64,000 nucleotides of DNA from contig NC_053148.1 of assembly GCF_016808335.1 (NCBI RefSeq), positions 14,040,433 to 14,104,432 of the forward strand, written 5' to 3'. The DNA comes from Panicum virgatum. Its lineage: Eukaryota > Streptophyta > Magnoliopsida > Poales > Poaceae. The position numbers and the translations under genes are program-made. A model generated the notes under the pieces. The model had not been told where the DNA came from. It worked only from the letters and a program-made list of their open reading frames with translations, and did no database searches. Below are positions 45,008 through 56,899 of the stretch, in pieces (position 1 is the stretch's first letter; the number at the start of each line of letters is the position of its first letter).

Positions 45008-46700
45008 CTACTCAGGCTCAGGATCGACCGGTCTGACCGGTTGCTCTGAGCGGTCAGATCGGTCCGGGACACCGGTCAGACCGGTCGGCTGGAGCAGTCC
45101 GATCGGTCCTGTGGGCTGGTCAACTGCCTTGACCTGCCACATCTTGCCTTGAGGGATCCTCGGTCTGTACTTCTCGAATTGCTCATCCCGCAACTTCTCC
45201 GCCTCTTTTTAGTTCTGTTCTTGGCGGCGAAGATGCTGCAACCTCCTCTTCTGAGTATGTGTCAACCACGGTGGGCACCACCTAGGCTGAAAGTACTTCT
45301 CTTTGTCGTGGTCCTTGAGGTTGCTGCTGCTGGCCTCATGATCATTGGCCAACACAAGCTTCTGAGAAATATTGACCGGTTTCTCCACGACCACTGGTCC
45401 CTTTTGTGCATCTTGTGCTTTGCCTTTCCCATCTTCAACTTGCACAACAACAGCCGCTGGAGTCTTCTCAGAACTCACTTGCATTGGCTCTGGTTCGTCC
45501 TTCTTTTCCTTGACACAATATTCTTGGCGTACATGACGAACTTGGGCCGGTCTGACCGGTCTGACCGGTCCGGGGTTCGGCCCCTGACCAGATTGGTGCT
45601 GCCTCAATCGGTCGTGAACCGGTTGCTTCAACATGTCAAATACAGGCCCTCTGGAACTTCCCTCCCCCTAGAAGTGTGGTGGATATGGCATCGGATAGCA
45701 TTGCATCCAAAATCCCCCGTTCTTCCATGCGGGAAACTGAGAGTCCGACGCTGGTGGAGCCCATGGCATAGTAGCATACATCGGCTGCATCTACTGTGGA
45801 GGGAACAAAGTAACCACATCACCCCTGCGCTTGCTGGATTCTCCCCTAGGAGATGATGGTGCACCTTGATGCGGAGGTGACCTCGGTCTCTTTTTTAGGG
45901 GCCGATGGTTTCGAATGGCCTTTGAGTACTTGTTCAACAATTGACCAAAGATAGGCTTCTGATTTGCAACTTTACCCTGCTCCTTTGGCTAATTAGTCTT
46001 CCACGTACCCACTTCTGGACGCTTGGGCTTGAATATCCGGGGCTGACCACCAGGGCGGCCTGACCGGTCGCTAGGACCGGTCTGACCGGTCTGACCGGTC
46101 GGAGAAATCGGTCTGACCGGTCTCGGCTGAGCAGCAGACCGGTCACCTGAAGAAGAACCCTCTTGCCCCCCCCGAGCATTTGTGGCTTAAGTATGATCCT
46201 CAGATTCTTCTTCTCATCAGGAGCTTTCTCCTGAATCACCTCCCTGGCCAGAATCTTGTTATCAACAGTCAACGGCCTTTCATCACCAATTATCACATTC
46301 TTGCCCTTTGTCCTTCGGCTTGATCCGGCCGAATGAGTACCTTTGCATTGTTGAGATCAATGGTGTGAACTGGGAATGGAGCTTTGTCTATCTTCATCTC
46401 TGGAAAGGTCAATCGTCCTTCATTTATGGCCGATTGTACCTATCGACGAAACACATTACAATCGTTAGTTGCATGAGATGAAGAATTATGAAATTTGCAA
46501 TAAGCGCACCGCTTTAGCTCCTCAAGCGGTGGTATAACATGAGTAATCTTTAAATGCCCAAGTCGTAATAACTCATCAAAAATACGATCGTACTTGGACA
46601 CATCAAAAGTAAATTTCATCTCTTCTTACCGATTCCTTTGAGTCGGTTTAAGAGATGCGCAAGACCAAGGTTTGGCCGAGGCGGGCCAAACAAACTCAGT
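45008..46700 (-). pseudogene. gag-protease linker with degenerate zinc knuckle
   Basis: Several broken frames cover the region between gag core and protease. At 46440-46520 the minus strand encodes a zinc-knuckle-like RCAYCKFHNSSSHATNDCN, matching the knuckle of the first element, followed by a stop. At 45209-45634 a charged frame ends with KYFQPRWCPPWLTHTQKRRL, which also matches the linker of the first element. ACCGGTC clusters interrupt the coding sequence and explain the RPVRPV and DRSDRS strings. Confidence 0.65.
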
Positions 46701-46828
46701 AGCATATACCTCTTTATCTTCATCGTCCGATGAATCGGAATCATATTCAACAATATGCGTGTTTGAACGATGGGACTTGTAGGTATCTTTTTCTTTTTAA
46801 ATTTTATCTCTTGGCCTAAAGCTCTTAC

Positions 46829-48336
46829 CTAAAGCTGATTTATTGAATAAAAACTCGAACCATCAATTTTTTTCTCTCTATAACTAGAACGTAAACCCGC
46901 AAGAGCCAAATCGATCAAATCCTTTTCAGAAAGCGACAAATTAAAGCATCGGTTTTTGATATCTTTAAGTCTCTTAAAGTACTCATGGATAGATTCATCT
47001 CTACCCTGTCTAACTGATGTCAAATCCATTAATTTAGTTTCGTTATCCCCGCTATAAAAGTGATCATGAAATCTCTGTTCTAATTCATCCCAAGAACGAA
47101 TCGAGTTAGGGGCTAACAAAGAAAACCAAGAGAAAACCGTTCCAGTCAAAGAAAAAAAACATGCGAACGCGCAAAGACTTGCTAGAACCAGCTTCCCCAA
47201 GTTGAGCGATATATTGGCTGATATGCTCCCAAGTGGATCGGTTATCATCACCGCTAAACTTGATAAAATCGAAAACACGCCAACCAGCAGGATAGAGAAT
47301 CAAATCAAAAGCATCAGCATATGGCCTACGATATAGCAAACTCCTATGCATAACAAAACAAGTTTATCTTTAAGCATATCGGCCAGATCTTCCTTCATCT
47401 TAGCAAAATCGGCCTCATAGTTGCCTGTAGATGTTTGGCCAAAACGATGTGTCGCAGGATCAGTAGTGGACATCGTTTGTGCGGCATATTGTGGATTGGC
47501 CTTAAGCCAATCATCCCAAACATCCTTGGGTAATGGTGGAGGAAACGGAGGTTCGCCATATCATTTCGTAGTATACAGCAGCACAAACTCCGCCAATTCT
47601 TCTTCCAGGCTAGGGCTAGCCGAAGTAGGAAGAGGCGCGAGCTGTGGCTGTGACGTAGAACCGAGCACCATGGCACTGGTTTGACTGGTCTGAGCGACCG
47701 ATCTGACCGGTCGGCTGGACCGGTCTGACCGGTTCGGCTCTGGATGGCCGAACTGCGTGGGGGTGTCTGTCCCACGAAGAAATTCGGCAGCATACCATAC
47801 TGATAATTCTCTGTTGGTGCGGCCGAAAGACTAGGACTAGGGGTAAAATTAGAATAATCATTAATAGGTTTCTTACCCTTATTTTGTAGACTCAAATCCA
47901 TAAGTAAATCTTGTTTAAGCTTTTGCGACTGTTTGAATCTACCCAAAAAGCTCTCAGCAAACTGCTTAATGGAATCGAATGTAAAACTTACATCGCTTGG
48001 AGTGGAAGTAGATGAAGCAGCAGCTGTAGCCGTAGTAGATGGGTTCGGCGGTGGTGGTGCGAATGTGGGCATGACGAACTTATCCTTCTCGAACACGCCT
48101 TGCCGAGTCTTCCCAAAACATGCAAGCAGTCTCTTCTTGGCTTCCTCCTGCTCCTGTTGGAGCGCAGCCTCGAATTGCTTGCGGCTCTCCTCAGGTATGT
48201 CTTCATAGTTGATGTCAACGGGAGTGGAATCTACCTTGGTAGGGTTAATCTTTTCACCGGTCATTGCGTTCGATGAATTCAGATCTGTCCCCAGCGGAGT
48301 CACCAAAAAGTATGTTGACGCTGAATTGGCCAACAC
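46829..48336 (-). pseudogene. gypsy gag, frameshifted
   Basis: The first frame (47395-48336) starts near the LTR and encodes an acidic N-terminal region (DIPEESRKQFEAALQQEQEE) that parallels the first element. The gag core continues in other frames: AGWRVFDFIKFSGDDNRST (around 47280) and NSIRSWDELEQRFHDHFYSG, then GRDESIHEYFKRLKDIKNRC (around 46950-47100). At least two frameshifts separate them. A micro-repeat cluster lies at 47690-47740. Confidence 0.8.
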
Positions 48337-48822
48337 ACAAGTGTTAGAACGCGCAGGATCGCAACGATCGCAACCGGACGAAGCACACCGGCGACCGGTC
48401 AGACCAGTCGCGCCAACCGGTCAGACCGGTTGAGCGCAGAGAGCTCTGCGAAGACCTAGGGCCACGAGCTCGGGAGGGACCCCGTCGGAGCTCACAGATC
48501 TAGGGTTGTCTTGGAGTCGGCAGGACACCCAAGACGCCCTTGAACGCCGTCGAGACGAGCAAAGAATAGCACGAGATTGGAAAAGCTAGGGTTTGGAGAA
48601 AAATAGGATAATTGTAATTTGTTTGATTCGATTGGGTAGAAGTACCATCAATCGGCCATGGCCTTTATATTTATAGACCGGGGAGGACGTACCCCTTCCA
48701 AATCGGGTTACAAACGGACTCTACAAAGCAATTCCAACCAGATTCGGATTACACAAAACCAGACCGGTCTGACCAGTCAGCCCGGGTCGGCTGCACACTT
48801 GGCCAATTTTGGCTGCCAAACA
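48313..48822 (-). repeat. 5' LTR of the Tat element
   Basis: 510 bp, TGTTGACGC...GCCAAACA on the plus strand, followed by ATTC. A minus-strand TATA-like motif (TATAAATATAAAGG) lies at about 48663-48676. It lacks a part of the ACCGGTC cluster found near the end of the other LTR. Confidence 0.93.
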
Positions 48823-49165
48823 ATTCTTACAACATTCTCAGTTCAAGGGTTCAATATAAATAAAAGGAAAATGAGCACACATGTTCCAGGGATAAAATAA
48901 AAAGCCAAATCTATTATTCTTCTCCATAAATTTTTAGTGAATAACTCAAAACGAAGACCTCGAATGCTTTGCTTTCCAAACGGACGGTCTTCCTTGTGCT
49001 TTCAGTAGAGGTCAAAACCATGGCTGATATGCTCCCTTGAAAACAGACTAGATTGTTACATGTATACCAAACAGCCCACATATATAGGACCTGCCACTCC
49101 CACGAAGATTAAATTTTTATCTTTCTTTTCTATGCCCAACAACCAATTTCCAATCATAATTGTTA
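48823..49165. other. intergenic, nothing recognised
   Basis: Short AT-rich stretch between the Tat element and the foldback element. No gene or RNA. Confidence 0.4.
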
Positions 49166-49831
49166 GTCTATATCACCCCCTCACCTATGGGAGGTGGACT
49201 ACATAACCCCCCAACCTATAAAACAGTCTATATCACCCCCTGAACTTTTCAAAACCGGTCAAATTATCCCCCTAAAGCAGTTTTAAAAAATCATAGTAAA
49301 TCACAAAAAAATTATAAAATGAAAAATCTAATTGTGTTGGACTCCAAATGAGTAGATCTACACAGTCAACATATAATATGGTATCCTTTAGTATATTTTT
49401 TGTTTTGCTGTATCTTTAGATCTATGCTTTTTCTTTTAAAACTGCTTTAGGGGGTGATATACTAATATTATATGTTCAGGGGTATTATAAAACTGCTTTA
49501 GAATCTAAAACTGCTATTATATGTTCAGGGGGTATTGTACTAATATTATATGTTCAGGGGTGATATACTAATATTATAAAACTGCTTTAAAAAATATACT
49601 ATAGCATACCATATTATATGTTCACTGTGTAGAACTACTCATTTAGAGTCTAACACAATTGGATTTTCTATTTTATAATTTTTCTGTGATTTACTATGAT
49701 TTTTCGAAACTACTTTATGGGGGTAATTTGACCGATTTTGGAAAGTTCAGGGGGTGATATAAACCGTTTCATAGGTTGGGGGATTATGTAGTCCACCCCC
49801 CATAGGTGAGGGGGTGATATAGACTTTTTCC
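49166..49831. mobile_element. foldback MITE, about 666 bp, 9-bp flanks
   Basis: The left end GTCTATATCACCCCCTCACC is matched in inverse by GGTGAGGGGGTGATATAGAC near the right end, and the pairing continues for well over 150 bp on each side (AGTCCACC, AACCTATGAAAC, CAAATTA, AAATCATAGTAAATCAC). The flanks TAATTGTTA (49157-49165 and 49832-49840) are identical; 9 bp suggests a Mutator-type origin. The middle contains short internal duplications of TACTAATATTATATGTTCAGG. No coding frame. Confidence 0.78.
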
Positions 49832-49840
49832 TAATTGTTA

Positions 49841-50358
49841 TTGATCTAGACTGGGTTAATCCGGTAGCTATCTCAGCAATTCTCCAATGTCTCTGCAATG
49901 TTGACAGTTGGATAAGAGATGCTTGATTGCTTCCGATCCTTTCCATCATAAAAACAACATTATTTTTGGCTGCCAATCAATTTCCTCTTAGCTAAATTAT
50001 GCTTTTGTTAAAATTTCATCCCGTTGAAAGGACTAAAGGAAAGTCTTTATTCTACTGTTTAGAGATGCTTAACTTCCAAATGAATTTATTGTTCCCAAAT
50101 AAATGGTACATAGACCGAACTGAGAATCGTCCATGTCGATGCAGATCCCAGGTAAAATTATTATATTCTTCCCATTTCGAAGCTAGTGATTGACAATAAA
50201 TATTAGCTATATATTAGGTTGTGCCATGCATTCAATCCCTGAAATTACCGGAGTCTAATTAGATCTATCTCGAATTTTTGAGATCCTCCAATGTCATAGT
50301 TACATGGTAATAGCACGGCTGGACTTTTTACACTATCAGTATGACATTGTATACGGTC
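49841..50358. other. intergenic, nothing recognised
   Basis: AT-rich sequence without a gene or a clear repeat. Confidence 0.4.
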
Positions 50359-50360
50359 TA

Positions 50361-50700
50361 CTCCCTCCGCCCCTAAAGTCATCCTGGCATTTAAAATTTG
50401 TACCACAAAACAAATCACCCCACCTTTTGGACAATGCTATGGGCCCACAAACAATGCAAAATCCATCTACACAGCCCCATGATTTCCGTCGCACCCCTTC
50501 CCCTTTCCAACTACCATAATGGCGGCAACTAACATCCTACATGCAGCCATGCAGATATCCTTAACTGATTGATTATGGTGATTAGGGCGTGTGAGATCTG
50601 CTTCTACATTCTACACGTAGGGACTGCATGTTCATTACATTCCCTCGCTAATCTTTTTGAAATTTTTCAGGATAACTTATTTTTTTTGAGACGGAGTGAG
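50361..50700. mobile_element. mariner/Stowaway-like MITE, degenerate
   Basis: Begins TA/CTCCCTCCGCCCC and ends with GAGACGGAGTGAG, the inverted and decayed counterpart of the common grass terminus CTCCCTCCGTCCC. The left TA dinucleotide is present but the right one is not. It is longer than a usual Stowaway. Confidence 0.4.
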
Positions 50701-51479
50701 CATGTATTTATCCCAGCTAATGCCCCCAATCCTCTCATACTCACCAGAGTCTGTTAGGTGTCCTAGTTTCCACATTGTTTATTTTGGCCCACATTTAACT
50801 GCACACAAGTGATTTTGGCCCATTCACTACACACAAGTGAGGCTAAGCGAAAATCCAACAGTGTGATCAGAGAATTAAGTGTTAGATGGCCAGGCAGGTC
50901 ACGTAGTTACAATTAAGAAACAAAAAAAAGGCCTGCCTCGTTTTAGGTCCTGCTAAGCTCGATTGGTCTTGATCACACGCACTTCTTTCCTAATCTTCTA
51001 TCAATCAAGCAAGGTCACGAGCCAGACCATGGATCCCATCAGATGCAAGCACAGAGAGCTTTCAGCTGAATTCCAGGGACACAATGAAACTAATCGATCC
51101 ACTGACATACATGGCTCGGAAACTTCTATACCATTCCATTTTTTGCTCTGAGAAGAACTAGTTTCGAAAGATAGTAAGATACTATCAAATCTTTGTCGGG
51201 AAAATAAAAACGCCATCAAATCTAAGCAAATGGAAATCATTCGAGGACGAGACGCAAGGTCAGATGATCGATCAGGTCGGTGCAACGCCCCTGTTCGACA
51301 AAGGAATTCCTTGCAATCAACGCCCATTTCCTGTGACGACGACATGATCCATCCAGCGTGTAGTAGATCAGTACATATACACTACCATTCAGAACCACCA
51401 CCAACATGCATTTGCGTCCGTGCGTGGTGGTAACCTAAGTGATCGAAGTGCCGCCTTTACCACGCGCACGATCAGGGAG
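50701..51479. other. upstream region of the polygalacturonase gene
   Basis: No coding frame. A weak TATA-like TACATATACA is at about 51371-51380, some 100 bp before the ATG. No other promoter motif can be defended. Confidence 0.4.
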
Positions 51480-53543
51480 ATGAAGCGGCGGAGCATCCCA
51501 AACGCCTCCTGTGCCAATGCCACCATCCACCTCGCCGCCCTGCTTCTTCTCGTTACTGCCTCCCCGTCGTCCTTCCTCCAACATGGCCTCGCGAGGAGAG
51601 AATCCCATCATCGGCCACCGCCCGGCGGCCGGTCACACCACCCGCCACCGCCAGCTCCGGTCATGCCGCCGCTGCCGCCGCTACCGTCGGCGGCGACCTT
51701 CAGCGTGCTGGACCACGGCGCCGTGGGCGATGGCGCCACGGACGACAGCAAGGCAAGCGCCGACAAAGCTGCCAATGATTGATCTCTGAATCTCGTTTGG
51801 TTGTCTAGAATGAGAAATGTTTGTTTTGATCTGTATGTGCTGATGCCCCTGCTTCTTTTCGTATGCAGGCGTTCGCCGACGCCTGGTCGGCGGCGTGCGC
51901 CGCCGGTGGGGCGTCGACGGTGCTGGTGCCGGCGAGCTACGTGTTCCTCGTCGGCCCCATCACGTTCACGGGCGATTCTTGCGAGCCCAACATGGACTTT
52001 CAGGTGATTGCTTGATGATCGGTCATCACGTACAGGCGACCACCGGTGGTTAGCATAACACCGACAATTTGCCAAAAGTTTGGATGTTATTTAATCTACA
52101 CAAGAGCCAAACATTCCCTTAATACCAGTGATGTCATTGTCATCGCCCGCCCGTGGTTACCGGAGAGTTCCATAGACTGAAGCTATCAGGCAAGTTAGTA
52201 TCTGACGATCATGGCGTGGATGTTTGCATTTTTTTTTCCAGGTGGATGGCACGATTCTCGCCCACACAGGGTCACCTGCATGGCGCTCCGGGGTTTTGAC
52301 GCAGTGGCTAGAGTTCAAGAACGTCCGGGGGCTCGCCATCCAAGGAAGCGGCACCGTCGACGGCCAGGGCAGCCACTGGTGGAGCGGCGGCGGTTCTGCC
52401 GCCGGCGACGCCGAGATGGTAACCGAAGAAAAATCGTTTGGTCATCCATCGCACGCCACGCATGCTGAACTTCCTGTCGTCGTTAGCTTCTGCAGGAGCT
52501 GGACTCCGATCGTGCCGGAACAAGCAACAACAGACCAACAGTAAGATGGTTCAAATAGTTTGTTGTTAGTAATCGTGGCGTGTAATTGGCGACTAATGAC
52601 TCGTTTAATTGTTGCAAACTTGCTGCTGGTAGGCTGTGAGGGTGTTCCAGGGCGCCAACGTAACCGTGTCGGGGATAACGATCCGGAACAGCCCCAGGTT
52701 CCACCTCACCGTCGACACCTGCCGTGCCGTCCAGGTGCACGACGTCACCGTGTCCTCGCCCGGTGACAGCCCCAACACCGACGGCATCCACCTCGCCGGC
52801 TCCGTCGGCGTCTCCATCCACCGCTCCACCATCGCCTGTGGTAAGTCTGGTTCTGCGAACACCTCCCTTCAGATCGATGAAACAAATTAAGTACCTCTAA
52901 CTCTTGGGATTCGCATGCAGGTGATGACTGCATCTCCATTCAGGACGGCTGCTCCGACGTGTTCATCCGTGGCGTGCACTGCGGCCCGGGCCACGGCATC
53001 AGCATCGGCGGGCTCGGCAAGGGCGGCGCGTCGGCGGCCGTCTCCGACGTCACCGTGCAGGACGTCACGCTGAACCAGACGATGACCGGCGTCCGGATCA
53101 AGACCTGGCAGGTAAAAACGAAACAGCAGTTGCATTATATTTGCAGCAAAAGCTGTAACCTCAATGCGTTCGGCGCGGAGCAGGGCGGGTCGGGGTCGGT
53201 GAAGAACGTGCGGTTCTCCGGCGTGACGGTGTCGGCGGTGAAGACGCCGGTGGTGATCGACCAGTACTACTGCGACCACGCGACGTGCAGCAACCAGACG
53301 GCGGCGGTGGCCGTGGCGGGCGTGGCGTACCAGGGCGTCGCGGGCACGTACACGGAGCGGCCGGTGTACCTGGCGTGCAGCGACGCCGCGCCGTGCTCGG
53401 GGATCCACCTCGCTGACATCCAGCTCACGCCGGTGAGGGACGGCGGCCACCACCTCGACGGGCCCTTCTGCTGGAAGGCGTACGGCGACCAAGTGGAGCC
53501 CGTCGAGCCGCCGGTCGACTGCCTACTGGCCGAAGCTCCATGA
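51480..53543 (+). CDS. polygalacturonase (GH28 pectinase), seven exons
   Basis: Exons 51480-51752, 51869-52003, 52242-52418, 52496-52540, 52633-52840, 52921-53111 and 53184-53543 join in frame to 462 residues. The enzyme hydrolyses alpha-1,4 bonds in pectic homogalacturonan in the cell wall. GH28 signatures are all present: SPNTDGIH (NTD 258-260), GDDCISI (DD 281-282), GPGHGISIGGLG (GHG 303-305) and GVRIKTW (RIK 338-340). An N-terminal hydrophobic stretch (about residues 16-27, IHLAALLLLVTA) suits a signal peptide, followed by a His/Pro-rich linker (about 40-65). Intron 1 uses a GC donor (AAG/GCAAGC) with a normal AG acceptor. Exon 4 is only 45 bp. The ATG at 51480 is preferred over an in-frame upstream start at 51420 because it puts the hydrophobic segment near the N-terminus. 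No stop or frameshift is seen. Confidence 0.93.
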
Positions 53544-55250
53544 CCACGCCGGCTGGCATGCGTCACCGTTTGACATATAGAAATGGACAGCTTTGTATAG
53601 AAAATGAGTTTTGGTTGTGTTGAAAAGTGCGGTCGCCGCGAGTACGCCGGCCCGCTTTTGTAACGTGGCTACAGTAGTTTTCTACGCAAGCTCTTATATT
53701 TAAAGTATTTGGGTCGTGGACAAAGACGGCCAGCGGGTGGTGACATCCTAGAGGCTCGCGGTGGCGGCGGCCTCCGGCTCTCCGTTGCAGCGTGCGTGGA
53801 GGAGGCTGGGACGGCGGTTGCTGTTGGGCCTTGGGGCCGGTAGTAGCTTGCTTTTTGATTTGCTGGCATGGGGCTGGTTGTAGCTCGTTTAGCTCACCGA
53901 GCGGTTCGAGTTGGCTCGTTAATTCCAATACGCTAAAATGTTAGCTTGGCTTGTCAGGAAATTATAACGAGCAGAGCCAAGCCAATTCGAGCTAACATCG
54001 AGCCGAGCAAGCTACTAAGCCACCAATTTTTTTAGGTAGCTTTATATCCGATAGAATACCGATGTGAGGAAGGATAAATAAGAATAAGGTAACGCCTTGA
54101 TTCCAGCTTACCGTGTGTTTGCGTGATCGTCCGGCCGCTGCATCTACTGTGCTATTCCCTCTCCTTGTCACTCTGACTCATCTCCCTCTCAACTTATCTT
54201 TTCTCCATCGAACCCCCCCTTCCCTCCTCTCCCTAAGCATCCCCTTTCCTCATCCCCTCCCGCCGCCAGTTCCCCTCCCTCTCCCCACCACTGCTTACAC
54301 CTTCTATCTTGTCCGGGTGCCGCGACCTCCCTTCATCCCCAACCCCATGGCCATCTTCCCTGCACGGGCAAAGCAGCTTGGCTCGCGCGGCTCGGCGTGG
54401 AGCAGGAGCAGCGCGGGCAGAATGTCGCAGTGCCAGTGGCGTAGGCGGAGCAGCGCGGGGCAAAGCGACTCAGGCAGAGCGGCGCGACACAACAGGGGCG
54501 AAGCAACGCGGCACGACTAGAGCAGTACAGGCGGGGTGGGGTGGAGCGGGGTGCAGGCGGAGCACGGCGCGCAGTGGCGCGGAGCAGCCGCACCGCGTAT
54601 CTAGAATCAAGGCGAGGCATTTCAGTACTTCCCAGTAGGCAATTTAGTGCATTTATTCAGGTAATAATGTGTTAAGAATATGGCAAAACTCAGCATATTT
54701 ATCTAGGCAATTCTTCTAACTTTTTAGATATGTAACTCAATATATGTATATATTTAGGTAACAATATGTGATAACAATTAGGTAGAATACATGCGACACT
54801 GCTTTTTCTACTGATACAAGTTATCTAATCAACTCATTATTTTGTCGGTATCTAGCAGGAAAGGAAGAAGGGCGGGTTGGGGGGGGGGTGCGATGTGCAG
54901 ATTTGAAGCAGATCACGTAGATAAAGTAGGCAAAGTAAATACTCATGTGCAGTTATATTATGTGGTGAATTTTATATGTACATACATACTTTGTGAATTG
55001 CATTGATCTATTTTTGTTCTTGCTGAAGAATTTTGCATATGCAATTTTGTTTTGTGTTTGCCTCTGGTGTTAAATCTGTGCAGCTAGTGGAGGGGGTGGG
55101 GGATTTTTTATTTTGGTTTTCACCCTGTCTAGGCAATTTGGCGGAGATGAGTCCTGGAGGGGAGTGGTGGGTCCGCCTAGGCCAGCGAGCCAGAAACAGG
55201 AGGGGCGGTGGGCCGTACTGAAGATGTGAGATGTGCTGGTTGCTACTACT
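53544..55250. other. 3' flank of the polygalacturonase gene and intergenic DNA
   Basis: The first few hundred bases include the likely 3' UTR. At 53880-54010 AGCTCG/GAGCC.AGC phrases recur in both orientations, as in a widespread plant repeat. From 54110 to 54600 the sequence is GC-rich with no credible gene; the frames there are composition artefacts. The rest is AT-rich. Confidence 0.4.
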
Positions 55251-55724
55251 TGTTAGATTTATTAGGACCTCCTAGGATTATATCGATGGGTTCAAACTTT
55301 ACATAGGGTAAAAACCTCGTCGACTTCCATGCCGCCGCCGTGAAGGTAGTAGTTCACCGGAGTAGTGGAAGCAGTGATTGCAGCGATAATCGGTGAGTGA
55401 TTGCCGCATGGTGCCAGAGTCATAGAGGATGACGGCGCCAGCGTGATGTAGGGGTGGCAGAGGCGCGGTGCAGTGACAGCCAGGTGGTGGAAATGGTGGA
55501 GCTTCCCGCCACTGCGCCCACCCTCTATGATCGAACTAGGGTTTGAGGTGGGGACTGAAATGGCAGTTGTGGCTAACCTCATCTTTTGTGGCAGTAGTCC
55601 CCACCTCCTTTTTATATGCTGCACGACAGGGGCCCACCGGCCTCATCTTGGGGTAGGTGTTCCTGATCAGAACGCGAGAAAGGGTCCGGCCCAGTCATTG
55701 GACTGGACCAGATGAAGATCAACA
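55251..55724 (-). repeat. 3' LTR of the copia element
   Basis: 474 bp; TGTTAGATTT ... GATCAACA on the plus strand. On the minus strand it starts TGTTGATCTTCATC. Similar over its first 270 bp to the sequence at 61527. Confidence 0.8.
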
Positions 55725-55854
55725 CTAACGTTCTCTCCCTTAATCTCATCTTATACTTTTAACTTTATACCTTTTGCTTCTTTTCTTATTTTGTCACAAA
55801 TTAATGCATAGAGCAGCTTCATCGCCACTGTCAGTTGCCGATAAATTCAACAGC

Positions 55855-56660
55855 TGACGGGGGTGAAAGTAACAGATACCCTCTAAACCATCGTTAAGCA
55901 ATAAAGCCTCGAGAGGTTTAAGTTAGGCACAATCTAAGACAAGCCAGGGATGACCCACCAGCAGCCGCCTCTGCTTCACCTGACCCCTAAGGGGACATCC
56001 CCCGCAGGGAGGTTTCTGCCTCGCCTGACCCCCTACGGGCGGGTTCCGCCTCACCCGTCCCCCGCTGGAAAATATCGCCCCGCCTGACCCATGCGGAGGG
56101 GAAGGGACGAAACAAGTGGCGGCCCGACTGCTTCACAGTACAACGACCATCATTAGTCAAAGGGAGGCCCACGTGGGCCAACATGACAACTCGCCCATAC
56201 CTCAGCACGAGCCCGGGCAGTCGCGACAGGACCTCGATGCGACAGCACCTCACCGATGGGATGGCACACAACCACTCCTCCCTGAAGTCAGCTCTAAGGA
56301 TGGGAAGACTGTCCTCGGGGATAGGGGGAAGGACGACCATCTCCGCAGACGTCAGCACAATAAGTGAAGCGCTTGTTGACACCTGTCCTGGTGATGGGAC
56401 GACAGCTACGGCACACCAAGACTTCTCCCATCCGCCATGATCGCCCGGGGCAGAAAACGGGGAAGGATAACTAACACCGAAGAAATTAGAGGACAAGGAG
56501 TTGTACCCAGATTGAAGGGATAAGGGAAAAGGGGGCCAGATTACATCCGACCCCCTCGGCCCTCTCATTTTTACTTTTCCATCCTTTTTGTATCTGACCC
56601 CCCGGTTCACCCTAGACGATAAAGGGACGGGGGTACCCCATGCAAAGGGGATCTGATCGA

Positions 56661-56728
<68 letters not shown>

Positions 56729-56890
56729 GCTCACAGAGGCTTGGGAAGCCCTCTCCCTTTCTTGCCCGTTTGTAACCCCTACTGCAAACTTGAGTGCACC
56801 AGTATAAACCCTCGTGTCGAATCCTTGCATTACCATCCGGAGTAGTAACGCGCACACAAATTTACTAGCTGGTGATACGGAACACCGACA
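55855..56890. repeat. solo LTR, 1036 bp, with perfect 5-bp flanks
   Basis: Starts TGACGGGGGTG and ends ACACCGACA, with ACAGC on both sides (55850-55854 and 56891-56895). Read on the minus strand it begins TGTCGGTGTTCC, like many grass LTRs. No internal domain remains, so it arose by recombination between two LTRs. It holds a (CA)n microsatellite and repeated CGCCTGACCC/CCCCGC phrases (55975-56095). Confidence 0.88.
56662..56727. repeat. (CA)n microsatellite
   Basis: Thirty-three uninterrupted CA units inside the solo LTR. Confidence 0.97.
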
Positions 56891-56899
56891 ACAGCTATA

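Larger units (their letters stand above)
39095..48822 (-). mobile_element. full-length Ty3/gypsy element, Tat lineage, 9.7 kb
   Basis: Two LTRs (39095-39626 and 48313-48822) in the same orientation bound gag, protease, RT, two RNase H regions and integrase on the minus strand. The flanks ATTC (39091-39094) and ATTC (48823-48826) are a plausible 4-5 bp target duplication. The extra, archaeal-type RNase H marks the Tat lineage. A purine-rich tract lies next to the 3' LTR (minus strand AAAAAGGCAGGGGGGGCAT). The primer-binding region next to the 5' LTR reads TTTTTGGTGACTCCGCTGG. The copy is inactivated by stops, frameshifts, a lost integrase residue and an insertion at 40566-41546. Short ACCGGTC-based repeats occur throughout. 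Confidence 0.95.

Noticed and set aside
45149..45856. 235-codon plus-strand frame in the Tat element
   Set aside because: Antisense to the gag-protease linker, whose minus-strand reading matches the related element at 0-5 kb.
52887..53492. 201-codon minus-strand frame opposite the polygalacturonase exons
   Set aside because: Shadow of the GC-rich sense exons; Arg/His/Ala-rich without any family resemblance.
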